From NCBI GenBank assembly GCA_016200155.1, contig JACQFG010000016.1, positions 1 to 5,482 of the forward strand: a stretch of DNA of 5,482 nucleotides, given 5' to 3'. A model generated the notes under the pieces. That model worked only from the letters and a program-made list of their open reading frames with translations, had not been told where the DNA came from and ran no database searches. Both the position numbers and the translations under genes were made by a program. Source of the stretch: Planctomycetota bacterium (GTDB taxonomy: Bacteria > Planctomycetota > Planctomycetia > Gemmatales > Gemmataceae). Shown piece after piece: positions 5,450 to 5,482 of the stretch; position 1 is the first letter of the stretch; each line of letters starts with the position of its first letter.

Positions 5450-5482
5450 TTTCGTGGCCACAAGCTGCCAGCTTGTGAGCCG
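5450..5482. repeat. Second copy of hairpin repeat family A, cut by window edge
   Basis: Positions 5450-5480 repeat the left arm of the 3-81 element with one substitution (A10 becomes G5456), including the whole 19-nt palindrome CACAAGCTG C CAGCTTGTG at 5460-5478 or adjacent. The last two bases (CG) already differ from the first copy, as expected if the variable loop starts there. The partner arm, if present, lies beyond the window. It sits about 180 bp upstream of the DUF1501 start. Confidence 0.8.

Noticed and set aside
1..5482. Search for CRISPR arrays, tRNA or rRNA genes, transposases, defence genes or riboswitches
   Set aside because: No regularly spaced repeats, no recognisable RNA gene, and no gene of these families. 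The repeats seen are hairpins, not arrays.

Overview
The window looks like a piece of a planctomycete chromosome (Pirellulales/Gemmatales-like). The main reasons are a Tat-exported DUF1501 protein, a GT87/DUF2029 membrane glycosyltransferase with planctomycete-style motifs, GC-rich coding sequence, and several kinds of long palindromic repeat between the genes. The taxonomic call is inference; there is no rRNA or other marker gene.

Layout. Positions 3-81 hold a long hairpin repeat. Next is a two-gene minus-strand unit: a GT87-type glycosyltransferase (857-2179) followed 26 nt downstream by a YceH/DUF480 winged-helix protein (87-830), whose transcript would run into the 3-81 hairpin. Upstream of the glycosyltransferase lies about 600 bp without a convincing gene (2180-2775). 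It holds a second hairpin repeat (2264-2326), a featureless stretch, and a 170-176 bp nested inverted repeat with 17-bp perfect ends (2580-2755) that resembles a MITE. The plus-strand gene 2776-3891 starts 20 bp beyond that element and encodes a GYF_2-like domain joined to a six-helix membrane region. It converges on a minus-strand DUF1501 gene (3973-5268), and the 81-bp gap between their stops holds a perfect 27-bp-stem hairpin (3894-3954). A partial second copy of the first repeat closes the window (5450-5482).

How the genes relate. The glycosyltransferase and YceH are probably co-transcribed, but nothing indicates a shared pathway. The GYF-like membrane protein and the DUF1501 protein are each alone in the window. 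The DUF1501 gene lacks its frequent planctomycete partner (DUF1549/DUF1553 cytochrome-type protein) here, although its upstream neighbour is out of view.

I found no defence, CRISPR, biosynthetic or other recognisable novel gene system. The signal most worth following is the intergenic repeats: every gene gap longer than 30 bp contains one, three of the types share a nested palindrome design with compensatory base changes, and one is organised like a small transposable element.
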